Of a stretch of 5,333 bases of DNA, positions 1 through 5,333 are shown piece by piece. Made by a program: the position numbers and the translations under genes. The stretch comes from Candidatus Methanoplasma sp. (lineage in GTDB: Archaea > Thermoplasmatota > Thermoplasmata > Methanomassiliicoccales > Methanomethylophilaceae), in assembly GCA_031271555.1 (NCBI GenBank), contig JAISVN010000097.1:1-5333 (forward strand). The letters are read 5' to 3'. Positions within the stretch are counted from its first letter, which is position 1, and the number at the start of each line of letters is the position of its first letter. Under the pieces are notes generated by a model. That model was given only the letters and a program-made list of their open reading frames with translations, ran no database searches and had not been told where the DNA came from.

Positions 1-105
1 GGCAGACTCGGTTACGGAAGCGGGATCCCCAGACTGCCCCTGACACCCATCACCGAAGAAGGGAAGAGGAAGCTGGACCCAGTACTTGATAAGATGGGGC
101 TCTGA
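1..105 (+). CDS. dapA: 4-hydroxy-tetrahydrodipicolinate synthase, C-terminal fragment (5' end outside window)
   Basis: An open frame runs in from the left edge and ends at TGA 103-105, giving the last 34 residues of a protein. The stretch IPRLPLTPITEEGKRKLD followed by a terminal MGL matches the usual tail of DapA, where a (L)RLP(L/M)TP(I/L)(T/S)E segment precedes a final amphipathic helix ending in GL. DapA condenses pyruvate with L-aspartate 4-semialdehyde, the committed step towards lysine and diaminopimelate, in the cytoplasm. The catalytic lysine and the TIM-barrel core lie upstream and cannot be seen. The call rests on the short tail plus context: every complete + strand gene downstream is a lysine-pathway gene. 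Another member of the DapA/NAL aldolase superfamily is possible but less likely here. Confidence 0.82.
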   Translation, partial: GRLGYGSGIPRLPLTPITEEGKRKLDPVLDKMGL

Positions 106-185
106 GGCGGTCCTATGACAAGAATAGGACGGACCGCGAAAAGGAAGGATGTAAAGATGCACAGCATGAGCGAGGTGCTTGGAAT
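106..185 (+). other. dapA-lysC spacer with two mutually exclusive hairpins
   Basis: This is the only sizeable gap in the operon (80 bp). Two perfect 7-bp inverted repeats share a left arm. GTCCTAT at 110-116 pairs with ATAGGAC at 124-130 (7-nt loop), and GCGGTCC at 107-113 pairs with GGACCGC at 131-137 (17-nt loop). Both cannot form at once because 110-113 is used in each. No TATA-like AT-rich box and no T-run terminator is visible, so I see no sign that transcription stops or restarts here. The spacer may carry an RNA structure or processing site, or the repeats may be chance. Confidence 0.4.
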
Positions 186-189
186 ATGA
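115..189 (+). CDS. possible 24-codon small ORF coupled to lysC (unproven)
   Basis: ATG 115-117 opens a 24-codon frame that ends at TGA 187-189, so its stop overlaps the lysC start as ATGA (186-189). A GAGG at 104-107, overlapping the dapA stop, lies 7 nt before the ATG and could act as its ribosome binding site. The peptide begins MTRIGRTAKRKD and is basic and hydrophilic, with no membrane segment and no motif I recognise. If translated, it would bridge the one gap in an otherwise overlapping operon and let ribosomes leaving dapA reach lysC. It is not an obvious attenuation leader: lysine is not strongly clustered. A short frame like this can arise by chance, so the call stays weak. Confidence 0.25.
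   Translation: MTRIGRTAKRKDVKMHSMSEVLGI
172..177 (+). promoter_or_regulatory. Shine-Dalgarno of lysC
   Basis: GAGGTG lies 8 nt before ATG 186 and is a strong match to the archaeal/bacterial anti-SD. It supports ATG 186 over the internal ATG at 198 (MKFGG...). Confidence 0.75.
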
Positions 190-1559
190 TCACCGTCATG
201 AAGTTCGGAGGGACCAGCGTCGGGTCCCCGGAGTCGCTGCAGAGAGCGGCGGACATAATAATAAAGGGAGAAGGCAACAAGGTGGTCGTAGTGTCTGCGA
301 TGTCAGGCATAACGAACTTTCTGATCAAAGAGGCCGAGGGCCTCCCGGAGACCAAGAACTCCCTGCTGGAGGAGTTCGAGAAGAAACACATCGATGTCGC
401 GAACCAGCTCCTCAGCGGAGACCGGATGGCGGAATTCATGAAGGATTTCAATGCCAGGGCTGCAAGCTTCAGGGAACTCCTTGACGATGAGAACGCCTCT
501 AAGGATCCTTATTTCAAGGACAACATCACTTCGCAGGGCGAGAGGTTCTCTTCCCTTATCCTGAGCCACCTTCTCAGAGCGTCCGGTGCGAATTCCATTG
601 CGCTTACGTCGGAGGACTGCGGGATATACGCAGAAGGGAGACCTCTCTCCGGAAGCGCAGACCTGAACAAGACAGAGTCCATGATGGCAATAAAGGTCAG
701 ACCGTACGTCAATGACGGCATAATACCTGTGATAACCGGATTCTACGGCATAAAGAGCGATGGGGCTCCCCTTACCTTCGGAAGAGGGGGAAGCGATTAC
801 TCCGCGGCAGTTGTGGCTAACGCCATGAACGCCGACCTTCTGGAGATATGGACGGACGTGGACGGTTTCATGTCGGCCGATCCGCGCATAATACCGGATG
901 CGATAAAGATAGACGAGATGAATTTCGGGGAGGCGGCGGAGCTTGCATACTTCGGCGCGAAGGTGCTCCATCCGAGGACGATAGAGCCCGTCAGGATGAA
1001 GCACATACCCCTTAAGGTGAGGAACTCATTCAAGCCGGAAGAGCCAGGCACCATAATCCACCACCTCAGGAAGCCTAAGGACGACCTCCTCAGAAGCGTT
1101 GCCCTGAAGACCGACCTTTCGATCATAGCGATAAGCTCTGCGGAGATCGCTTTCCACCCTGAGATGGTGGCCCGCATAATCGAGAAGATATCCGAGAACG
1201 AGGTCACCATATACCTCATATCCACATCGCTTTCGACCGTGGCATTCCTGGTGCACAACAACGACATCAAGTCCATATTGTCCAAGCTCAACACCCTCGA
1301 ACCCGGAGACATAGAAAGGATCGAGGTCAAGAACGATATGGCACTTGTGTGCGCGGTCGGAGACAACCTGCTTTCCAAGTGCGGAGTTTCAGGGGACATA
1401 TTCACCGCCGTCAAGGAAGCTAGGGCCAACGTCGAGATGATCTCGGAAGGAGCGTCGGATGTCTCTTTGAATTTCGTCGTTCCCATGTCCAAGGTCACGG
1501 AAGTGGTCAGGATACTGCACAGCAAATATGTCGGAGGCGGATCAGATGAGAGATTATGA
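186..1559 (+). CDS. lysC: aspartate kinase with tandem ACT domains
   Basis: This is a complete 457-residue aspartokinase, a usual length for the single-function enzyme. It phosphorylates L-aspartate with ATP to 4-phospho-L-aspartate, the first step to lysine, threonine and methionine. The N-terminal amino-acid-kinase domain (about 1-295) shows KFGGTSVG at 6-13, VVSAMSGITN at 35-44, SQGER at 116-120, FGRGGSDYSA at 198-207 (nucleotide/aspartate loop), WTDVDGFMSADPR at 222-234 and AYFGAKVLHPRTIEP at 254-268. Two ACT regulatory domains follow (about 310-375 and 385-450), the second with GASDVSLNFVVP. ATG 186 is chosen because of GAGGTG 8 nt upstream and because MITVMKFGGTSVGS matches the start of methanogen aspartokinases as I recall them. 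The gene lies within a lysine cluster and overlaps lysA by 14 bp. Feedback inhibition by lysine is likely but inferred. Asd, the next enzyme, is not encoded in the window. Confidence 0.96.
   Translation: MITVMKFGGTSVGSPESLQRAADIIIKGEGNKVVVVSAMSGITNFLIKEAEGLPETKNSLLEEFEKKHIDVANQLLSGDRMAEFMKDFNARAASFRELLDDENASKDPYFKDNITSQGERFSSLILSHLLRASGANSIALTSEDCGIYAEGRPLSGSADLNKTESMMAIKVRPYVNDGIIPVITGFYGIKSDGAPLTFGRGGSDYSAAVVANAMNADLLEIWTDVDGFMSADPRIIPDAIKIDEMNFGEAAELAYFGAKVLHPRTIEPVRMKHIPLKVRNSFKPEEPGTIIHHLRKPKDDLLRSVALKTDLSIIAISSAEIAFHPEMVARIIEKISENEVTIYLISTSLSTVAFLVHNNDIKSILSKLNTLEPGDIERIEVKNDMALVCAVGDNLLSKCGVSGDIFTAVKEARANVEMISEGASDVSLNFVVPMSKVTEVVRILHSKYVGGGSDERL
1533..1537 (+). promoter_or_regulatory. 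Shine-Dalgarno of lysA, inside the lysC end
   Basis: GGAGG lies within the last codons of lysC, 8 nt before ATG 1546. It decides the lysA start: ATG 1528 lies upstream of this site and ATG 1576 is too far from it. Confidence 0.8.
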
Positions 1560-2802
1560 GGGCAGGGACGGAATAATGCAGTTCGGCGGAATGTCCGTCA
1601 CGGATATCGCAGAGGAGTTCGGCACTCCGGTATACGTTACCGACGAGGCCCGGCTGAGGGAGAACTACCGCAGCATATACGGCGAGTTCTCGAAATACAT
1701 GGACACTAAGATACACTATGCATGCAAGGCGAACACTAACCTTGCGATACTCAGGATACTCGAACAGGAAGGGTCCGGCATTGATGCCGTCTCAATAGGG
1801 GAGGTAATGTCCTGCCTCAAAGCGGGCTTCACTCCCGACAGGATAATGTACACCGGGGTCAACGTCAGCAACGAAGAGCTGAAGGCCGTGTCCGATCTCG
1901 GAGTGATGATCAACGTCGACTCCGCCTCGGAACTGGAAAGGCTTGCGAAGATTAACTCCGACCTGCCCATATCCTTCAGGATAACTCCGGGAGTGGGTTC
2001 GGGACACAGCGACAAGGTCATCACCGGCGCAAAGGGGTCGAAATTCGGGATACCCGAGAAAGACATCATCAAGACATATCTCCGTGCGAAGGAACTCGGA
2101 TTCGATATCAAGGGCATACACGCCCACATCGGTTCCGGCGGGCTGGTCAGCGAGCCTTTCACGGATGTCATGGAAGTCCTGATAAGAACGACCAACGAAC
2201 TGAAGGACAACGGTATCGATCTGGAATTCATAGACATGGGCGGAGGGATAGGCGTCCCTTACCGTCCGAACGAGCTTGAGATGGACGTCGGCGAACTGGC
2301 GATGAGCCTGACGGACATGGTCCTCGAAGAGACCGATGTAAAGACCCTCATTCTTGAGCCGGGAAGGTACATCATATGCGACACGACCGTCCTCCTCACG
2401 AAGTGCATTGACGTTAAGGATGCGGGCGTGAAGAAGTACGTCGGAGTGGATGCGGGCTTCAACACCCTCGTCAGGCCTGCGATGTACGACTCGTACCATC
2501 ATGTGGCTATAGGCAACAAGTTCGGAAAGGCGTGCACCGCAAAATACGATGTGGTCGGCCCAATATGCGAGTCCGGAGACTATCTGGCTCATGACCGCGC
2601 TCTGCCCGATCCGGAGGAAGGGGACATCGTTGTCGTCTATAATACAGGGGCATACGGATTCTCTATGTCCAGCAACTACAACTCCCGCCCCCTTTGCAGA
2701 GAGGTTCTTGTGAACGGCGGCAAGGCAGAGCTTATAAGGGACTCAGAGCTTATAGAGGAGCAGTGGAGACACCAGAGGATACCTGAGAGGCTTATCGGAT
2801 GA
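1546..2802 (+). CDS. lysA: diaminopimelate decarboxylase (PLP, fold type III)
   Basis: This is a 418-residue, complete enzyme that decarboxylates meso-2,6-diaminopimelate to L-lysine, the last step of the pathway, in the cytoplasm. The N-terminal part has the family signature FGTPVYVTDEARLRENY (25-41). The alanine-racemase-like barrel carries the PLP lysine in HYACKAN (K61), then HAHIGSG (192-198), the glycine-rich phosphate loop MGGGIG (231-236) and EPGRY (271-275). The C-terminal beta domain has VGPICESGD (337-345, with the substrate-binding Cys of the CESxD motif) and NTGAYGFSMSSNYN (366-379). ATG 1546 is chosen for the GGAGG 8 nt upstream and because the resulting start (short polar stretch, then MQFGGMSV) fits the usual DapDC lead-in. 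The first 14 bp overlap lysC and the stop overlaps the dapF ATG as ATGA, so translation is probably coupled on both sides. The CESxD motif argues for DAP decarboxylase rather than an ornithine or arginine decarboxylase. Confidence 0.96.
   Translation: MRDYEGRDGIMQFGGMSVTDIAEEFGTPVYVTDEARLRENYRSIYGEFSKYMDTKIHYACKANTNLAILRILEQEGSGIDAVSIGEVMSCLKAGFTPDRIMYTGVNVSNEELKAVSDLGVMINVDSASELERLAKINSDLPISFRITPGVGSGHSDKVITGAKGSKFGIPEKDIIKTYLRAKELGFDIKGIHAHIGSGGLVSEPFTDVMEVLIRTTNELKDNGIDLEFIDMGGGIGVPYRPNELEMDVGELAMSLTDMVLEETDVKTLILEPGRYIICDTTVLLTKCIDVKDAGVKKYVGVDAGFNTLVRPAMYDSYHHVAIGNKFGKACTAKYDVVGPICESGDYLAHDRALPDPEEGDIVVVYNTGAYGFSMSSNYNSRPLCREVLVNGGKAELIRDSELIEEQWRHQRIPERLIG
2785..2790 (+). promoter_or_regulatory. 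probable Shine-Dalgarno of dapF, inside the lysA end
   Basis: GAGAGG sits 8 nt before ATG 2799. The match is moderate, and the ATGA stop-start overlap at 2799-2802 would also allow re-initiation by ribosomes finishing lysA. Confidence 0.5.
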
Positions 2803-3632
2803 AGTTCTGGAAATATCATGGAATAGGCAATGATTTTGTGCTTATTGATGGGATGAACACGGATATCGAGATAGACAATGAAAGATGCCGGCTGTTCTGC
2901 GACCGCAATTACGGAATAGGCGCGGACGGCGTAGTTTTCCTTATGCCGGGAGAAGGTACGGACATCGGCATGAGGATCATCAACGCCGACGGCACGGAAG
3001 CGGAGATGTGCGGCAACGGCATCAGATGCCTTGCCAAGCACGCATATGATTTCGGCATAGTCGACAAAGAGGAATTCGCGATTAGTACGCAGGCCGGCGT
3101 GAAGAGGATAGCGGTATCCCTTGACGGCGGCAAGGTGACGACCGTCAGAGTTGATATGGGAGCGCCCATACTCGACGGCAGAACGGTCCCCATAGACTAT
3201 GACGGAGAGTTCATAGACCAGCCCTTTGCATTGGAAGGATACAGCATACGCGGAAACGCGGTATCCATGGGCAATCCCCATTTCATAACGTTCTCGGACC
3301 TCAGCGACAACGAGGTCGAAAGACTCGGTCCGATACTTGAAGCGCATCCGTTCTTTCCCAAGAAGACGAACGTGGAATTCTGCAGGATCCAGGATGGGAA
3401 CATCCACATAAAGGTATACGAGAGAGGTGCCGGATGGACCCTTGCATGCGGCACGGGCGCATGCGCGTCCGCAACGGCGGCCGCCCTGAACGGACTGGTT
3501 CCGTTCGATGAACCGGTCGATGTCCGCCTGCCCGGAGGGTGGCTCAAGATAACCGTATCGAAAGGTTTGGACCGAGTATATATGGAAGGACCTGCTACGC
3601 TTGTATACGAAGGAGACATCAGGGAAGAGTGA
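2799..3632 (+). CDS. dapF: diaminopimelate epimerase
   Basis: This 277-residue protein, the usual length for DapF, converts LL-diaminopimelate to meso-diaminopimelate by a cofactor-free two-base mechanism. It has the two-fold repeat layout of the family. The N-terminal half opens with FWKYHGIGNDFVLID (3-17) and carries the first catalytic cysteine in EMCGNGIRC (C71). The C-terminal half has SMGNPHFITF (156-165), YERGAGWTLACGTGACAS (207-224) with the second catalytic cysteine C217, and a final PGGWLKI/MEGPA segment. Both cysteines and the surrounding GNG and GTG loops are intact, so the enzyme should be active. Residue W213 stands where many bacterial enzymes have Glu (ERGxGET). This position varies in the family and I do not read it as a defect. 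The start is fixed by the ATGA overlap with lysA. The stop lies 4 nt before the dapL start. DapF consumes the product of dapL and feeds lysA. Confidence 0.96.
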   Translation: MKFWKYHGIGNDFVLIDGMNTDIEIDNERCRLFCDRNYGIGADGVVFLMPGEGTDIGMRIINADGTEAEMCGNGIRCLAKHAYDFGIVDKEEFAISTQAGVKRIAVSLDGGKVTTVRVDMGAPILDGRTVPIDYDGEFIDQPFALEGYSIRGNAVSMGNPHFITFSDLSDNEVERLGPILEAHPFFPKKTNVEFCRIQDGNIHIKVYERGAGWTLACGTGACASATAAALNGLVPFDEPVDVRLPGGWLKITVSKGLDRVYMEGPATLVYEGDIREE

Positions 3633-3636
3633 TAAT

Positions 3637-4830
3637 ATGGCCAATTACGAACAGTCTGAAAGACTGAAACAGTTGCCCCCTTATCTTTTTGTGAGGTTGG
3701 AGGAACTTGCGAACGCCAAGAGGAAAGAAGGTATGGACATGATCGATCTGGGCATCGGCGATCCGGACCTTCCCACTCCCGACAAGATAGTCAAATCATT
3801 GCAGATCGCGGCGGAAGCCAACGAGAACCAGAAGTATTCTTCATCGCAGGGCGAGAAAGACCTGCGTGAGGCAGTGGCAAAATGGTACAAAAGGAGATTC
3901 GGGGTCGAACTCGATCCAGACAAGGAGGTCTGCATCACTTTGGGATCCAAAGAAGCGATCTTCAACATATCCCAGGCATTCGTAAACCCTGGAGATACGA
4001 TCATAGCTCCAAGTCCGGGATACCCTGTGTATTCGGGGGCTTCCACGATCTTCAACGAAGCAAAATGCGTGCTCGTGCCGCTGAGACCGGAGAAGGACTG
4101 GCTCCTTGATGTGGACGAATGCCCGACGGATGCCAAGATGCTTTACGTGAACTACCCGAACAATCCTACCGGCGCTACCTGCGACCTGCCGTACCTGCAG
4201 AAGGTCTACGACTGGTGCCAGAAGACGGAGACCATACTGTGTTACGACAACGCTTACTCCGAGATGTGCTACGACGACTATCATGCGCCATCGGCGCTTC
4301 AGGCTGGGCACGACTGCATAGAGTTCGGTTCATTCTCCAAGACATTCAACATGACCGGTTTCAGATTGGGTTACGCCGTGGGGCACCCCGACCTGATAGC
4401 CGGGCTCAAGAAATGCAAAGGGCAGATAGACTCAGGGGCCCCGATCTTCATCCAGAAGGCAGGGATAACGGCTCTTGAGATGTACAATGACGATGGGGCG
4501 CCCCCGAGCGTCATAAAGAACAACATGGACATCTACTCCGAAAGAAGGAAGACCCTCGTCAACGGCCTTAGGGAGCTCGGTTTCGACGTTGTTATGCCAA
4601 AGGGAACATTCTACATCTGGTTCGACTGCGGCATGCCTTCCGACGAGTTCGTCGAGAAGATGATTGACATAGGGATAATAGTCACGCCCGGCCCCGGGTT
4701 CGGAGCATCGGCCGAGGGTTACGTGCGCATGACGGTAACAGAGCCGGTTGAACGCCTTAAAGACGTTCTTATCAGGATGAAGCGCGCATCCATATTCGGC
4801 CCCCTCGCCGCCGATAATCAGACTCAGTGA
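3637..4830 (+). CDS. dapL: LL-diaminopimelate aminotransferase (PLP, fold type I)
   Basis: This is a 397-residue class I/II aminotransferase. In this pathway it converts tetrahydrodipicolinate directly to LL-diaminopimelate with glutamate as amino donor, bypassing the succinylase and acetylase branches. Visible motifs are the N-terminal RLKQLPPYLFVRLEEL and DLGIGDPDLPTP (37-48, typical of archaeal DapL-like enzymes), NYPNNPTG (172-179), CYDNAYSEM (202-210, PLP-ring Asp D204), the PLP lysine K235 in SFSKTFNMTGFRLGYAVG, and YVRMTV (R364, substrate carboxylate). ATG 3637 lies 4 nt after the dapF stop. The open frame extends upstream to a TTG at 3601 inside dapF, but MANYEQ... is the natural family start. 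The ribosome site is weak (AGGGA 3621-3625 or GTGAT 3629-3633), so coupling to dapF is likely. Sequence alone cannot fully exclude an aspartate/tyrosine aminotransferase. The position beside dapF and lysA, and the absence of dapC, D or E genes here, favour DapL. Confidence 0.88.
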   Translation: MANYEQSERLKQLPPYLFVRLEELANAKRKEGMDMIDLGIGDPDLPTPDKIVKSLQIAAEANENQKYSSSQGEKDLREAVAKWYKRRFGVELDPDKEVCITLGSKEAIFNISQAFVNPGDTIIAPSPGYPVYSGASTIFNEAKCVLVPLRPEKDWLLDVDECPTDAKMLYVNYPNNPTGATCDLPYLQKVYDWCQKTETILCYDNAYSEMCYDDYHAPSALQAGHDCIEFGSFSKTFNMTGFRLGYAVGHPDLIAGLKKCKGQIDSGAPIFIQKAGITALEMYNDDGAPPSVIKNNMDIYSERRKTLVNGLRELGFDVVMPKGTFYIWFDCGMPSDEFVEKMIDIGIIVTPGPGFGASAEGYVRMTVTEPVERLKDVLIRMKRASIFGPLAADNQTQ

Positions 4831-5333
4831 TTCGGACCAAACCTCTTCTTCGAATACTCCAAAGCCTTTATGACAGGCAGGGGTTCCCTTAGAAGGAAGG
4901 TCTCCAACGCACCGCCGCCTGTACTGATGTAGGAAACTCTGTCAGCAAGATCGAACCTCTCTGCGGCTCCTGCGGTGTGTCCGCCTCCGAGGACGGACAG
5001 CCCTTTGCTTTCCACCATTGCGGTGATCAGCTCTTTGGTGCCTACTTCGAACCCTTGTTTCTCGAACATCCCGGCAGGGCCGGACATGAATGATGTCTTT
5101 GACGACAGTATCACTTTTCTGAACTTGTCTATGGATTGATCGCCTATGTCCAAAGCGGGTTCCGCGGTAGGCATGTCTCCTGTACTGACACATGTCCTCC
5201 TGCCGTCCCTTTCCACGGCAACATCCACGGGAAGAAGTATCCTGGGGCCGTACGTGCTCAGGACCTCTCTTGCGGCCTGGAAGTTCTCTTCGGTGAGTTC
5301 GTCCGCAAGTACCTTGCTGCTCGCCTCTCCGAT
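4824..5333 (-). CDS. pgk: phosphoglycerate kinase, C-terminal part (5' end outside window)
   Basis: A minus-strand frame is open from the right edge to a stop at 4826-4824, giving the last 169 residues of a protein normally about 400-420 long. PGK transfers phosphate between 1,3-bisphosphoglycerate and ADP and works in glycolysis or gluconeogenesis in the cytoplasm. The fragment is the nucleotide-binding C-terminal domain. It shows ILLPVDVAVE (fragment residues 32-41), ALDIGDQSIDKF (60-71), FMSGPAGMFEKQGFEVGT (82-99), SVLGGGHTAGAA (113-124) and SYISTGGGALE (134-144). The GGGHT form and the ALEYSKKRF tail are typical of archaeal PGK, where bacteria have GGGDS. An internal GTG at 5228 is in frame but is not a start, since the homologous sequence continues upstream through the window edge. 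The gene converges on dapL and overlaps its end by 7 bp. It has no functional link to the lysine operon. Confidence 0.95.
   Translation of the reverse strand: MGEASSKVLADELTEENFQAAREVLSTYGPRILLPVDVAVERDGRRTCVSTGDMPTAEPALDIGDQSIDKFRKVILSSKTSFMSGPAGMFEKQGFEVGTKELITAMVESKGLSVLGGGHTAGAAERFDLADRVSYISTGGGALETFLLREPLPVIKALEYSKKRFGPNH

Noticed and set aside
157..178. Short pairings (ATGC/GCAT and GCAC/GTGC) that might hide the lysC ribosome site
   Set aside because: They are only 4 bp each, expected by chance and unlikely to be stable.
303..1004. Minus-strand open frame of 233 codons opposite lysC
   Set aside because: It is antisense to the conserved kinase core and its composition (rich in R, H, V and Y) is typical of a reverse-frame shadow.
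1528..1545. Upstream ATG 1528 as the lysA start
   Set aside because: It lies before the GGAGG at 1533-1537, which is ideally spaced for ATG 1546, and the added six residues match nothing in the family.
1576..1599. Resemblance of the LysA segment MQFGGMSV to the LysC motif MKFGGTSV, suggesting duplication or fusion
   Set aside because: The (I/F)GG-x-(S/D)-V lead-in is normal for DAP decarboxylase and the two proteins have unrelated folds, so the likeness is coincidence.
3601..3636. TTG 3601 as the dapL start, giving 12 extra residues
   Set aside because: It sits inside dapF without a good ribosome site, and family members start close to the ANYEQSERLKQLPPYLF segment, supporting ATG 3637.
2676..3644. 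Long minus-strand open frame (322 codons) across the lysA end and dapF
   Set aside because: It lies fully antisense to well-conserved genes, its translation shows no recognisable domain, and such shadows are common when codon bias removes antisense stops.
4495..4504. Perfect 10-bp palindrome GGGGCGCCCC within dapL
   Set aside because: It falls in ordinary codons for Gly-Ala-Pro in a GC-rich loop of the protein, with no repeat copy or operator context.

Overview
The window is a compact, all-coding stretch that looks archaeal. It holds most of a lysine-biosynthesis operon on the + strand, facing the 3' end of a phosphoglycerate kinase gene on the - strand. Archaeal signs are the PGK (GGGHT rather than the bacterial GGGDS form), the N-terminus of the aspartokinase (MITVMKFGGTSVGS, very like the methanogen enzyme), heavy use of ATA for Ile and AGG/AGA for Arg, and no sigma-70-type promoters. 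The best guess for lineage is a Thermoplasmata methanogen of the Methanomassiliicoccales type. That is an inference from codon style and gene content, not proven by a marker gene.

Layout: 1-105 is the last 34 codons of dapA. 106-185 is an 80-bp spacer holding two competing hairpins and a possible 24-codon ORF that ends in an ATGA overlap with the next gene. Then come lysC (aspartokinase, 186-1559), lysA (diaminopimelate decarboxylase, 1546-2802), dapF (diaminopimelate epimerase, 2799-3632) and dapL (LL-diaminopimelate aminotransferase, 3637-4830). These four genes overlap or are separated by 4 nt, so they are almost certainly one transcript with coupled translation. dapL ends tail-to-tail with pgk (4824-5333, minus strand, 5' part outside the window), and the two coding ends overlap by 7 bp.

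How the genes work together: LysC phosphorylates aspartate. After Asd (not in the window), DapA condenses aspartate semialdehyde with pyruvate. DapB (not in the window) reduces the product. DapL transaminates tetrahydrodipicolinate directly to LL-DAP, DapF epimerises it to meso-DAP, and LysA decarboxylates that to L-lysine. This is the short aminotransferase (DapL) variant, without succinyl or acetyl intermediates. If the host is an archaeon without peptidoglycan, the product serves protein synthesis, and in pyrrolysine-using lineages also pyrrolysine synthesis, rather than cell-wall building.

No mobile element, CRISPR array, tRNA/rRNA or defence gene is visible. The core of the window is ordinary, well-conserved metabolism. 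The less ordinary points are the dapA-lysC spacer, the overlapping convergent ends, the universal use of TGA stops and the effector-domain character of LysC.
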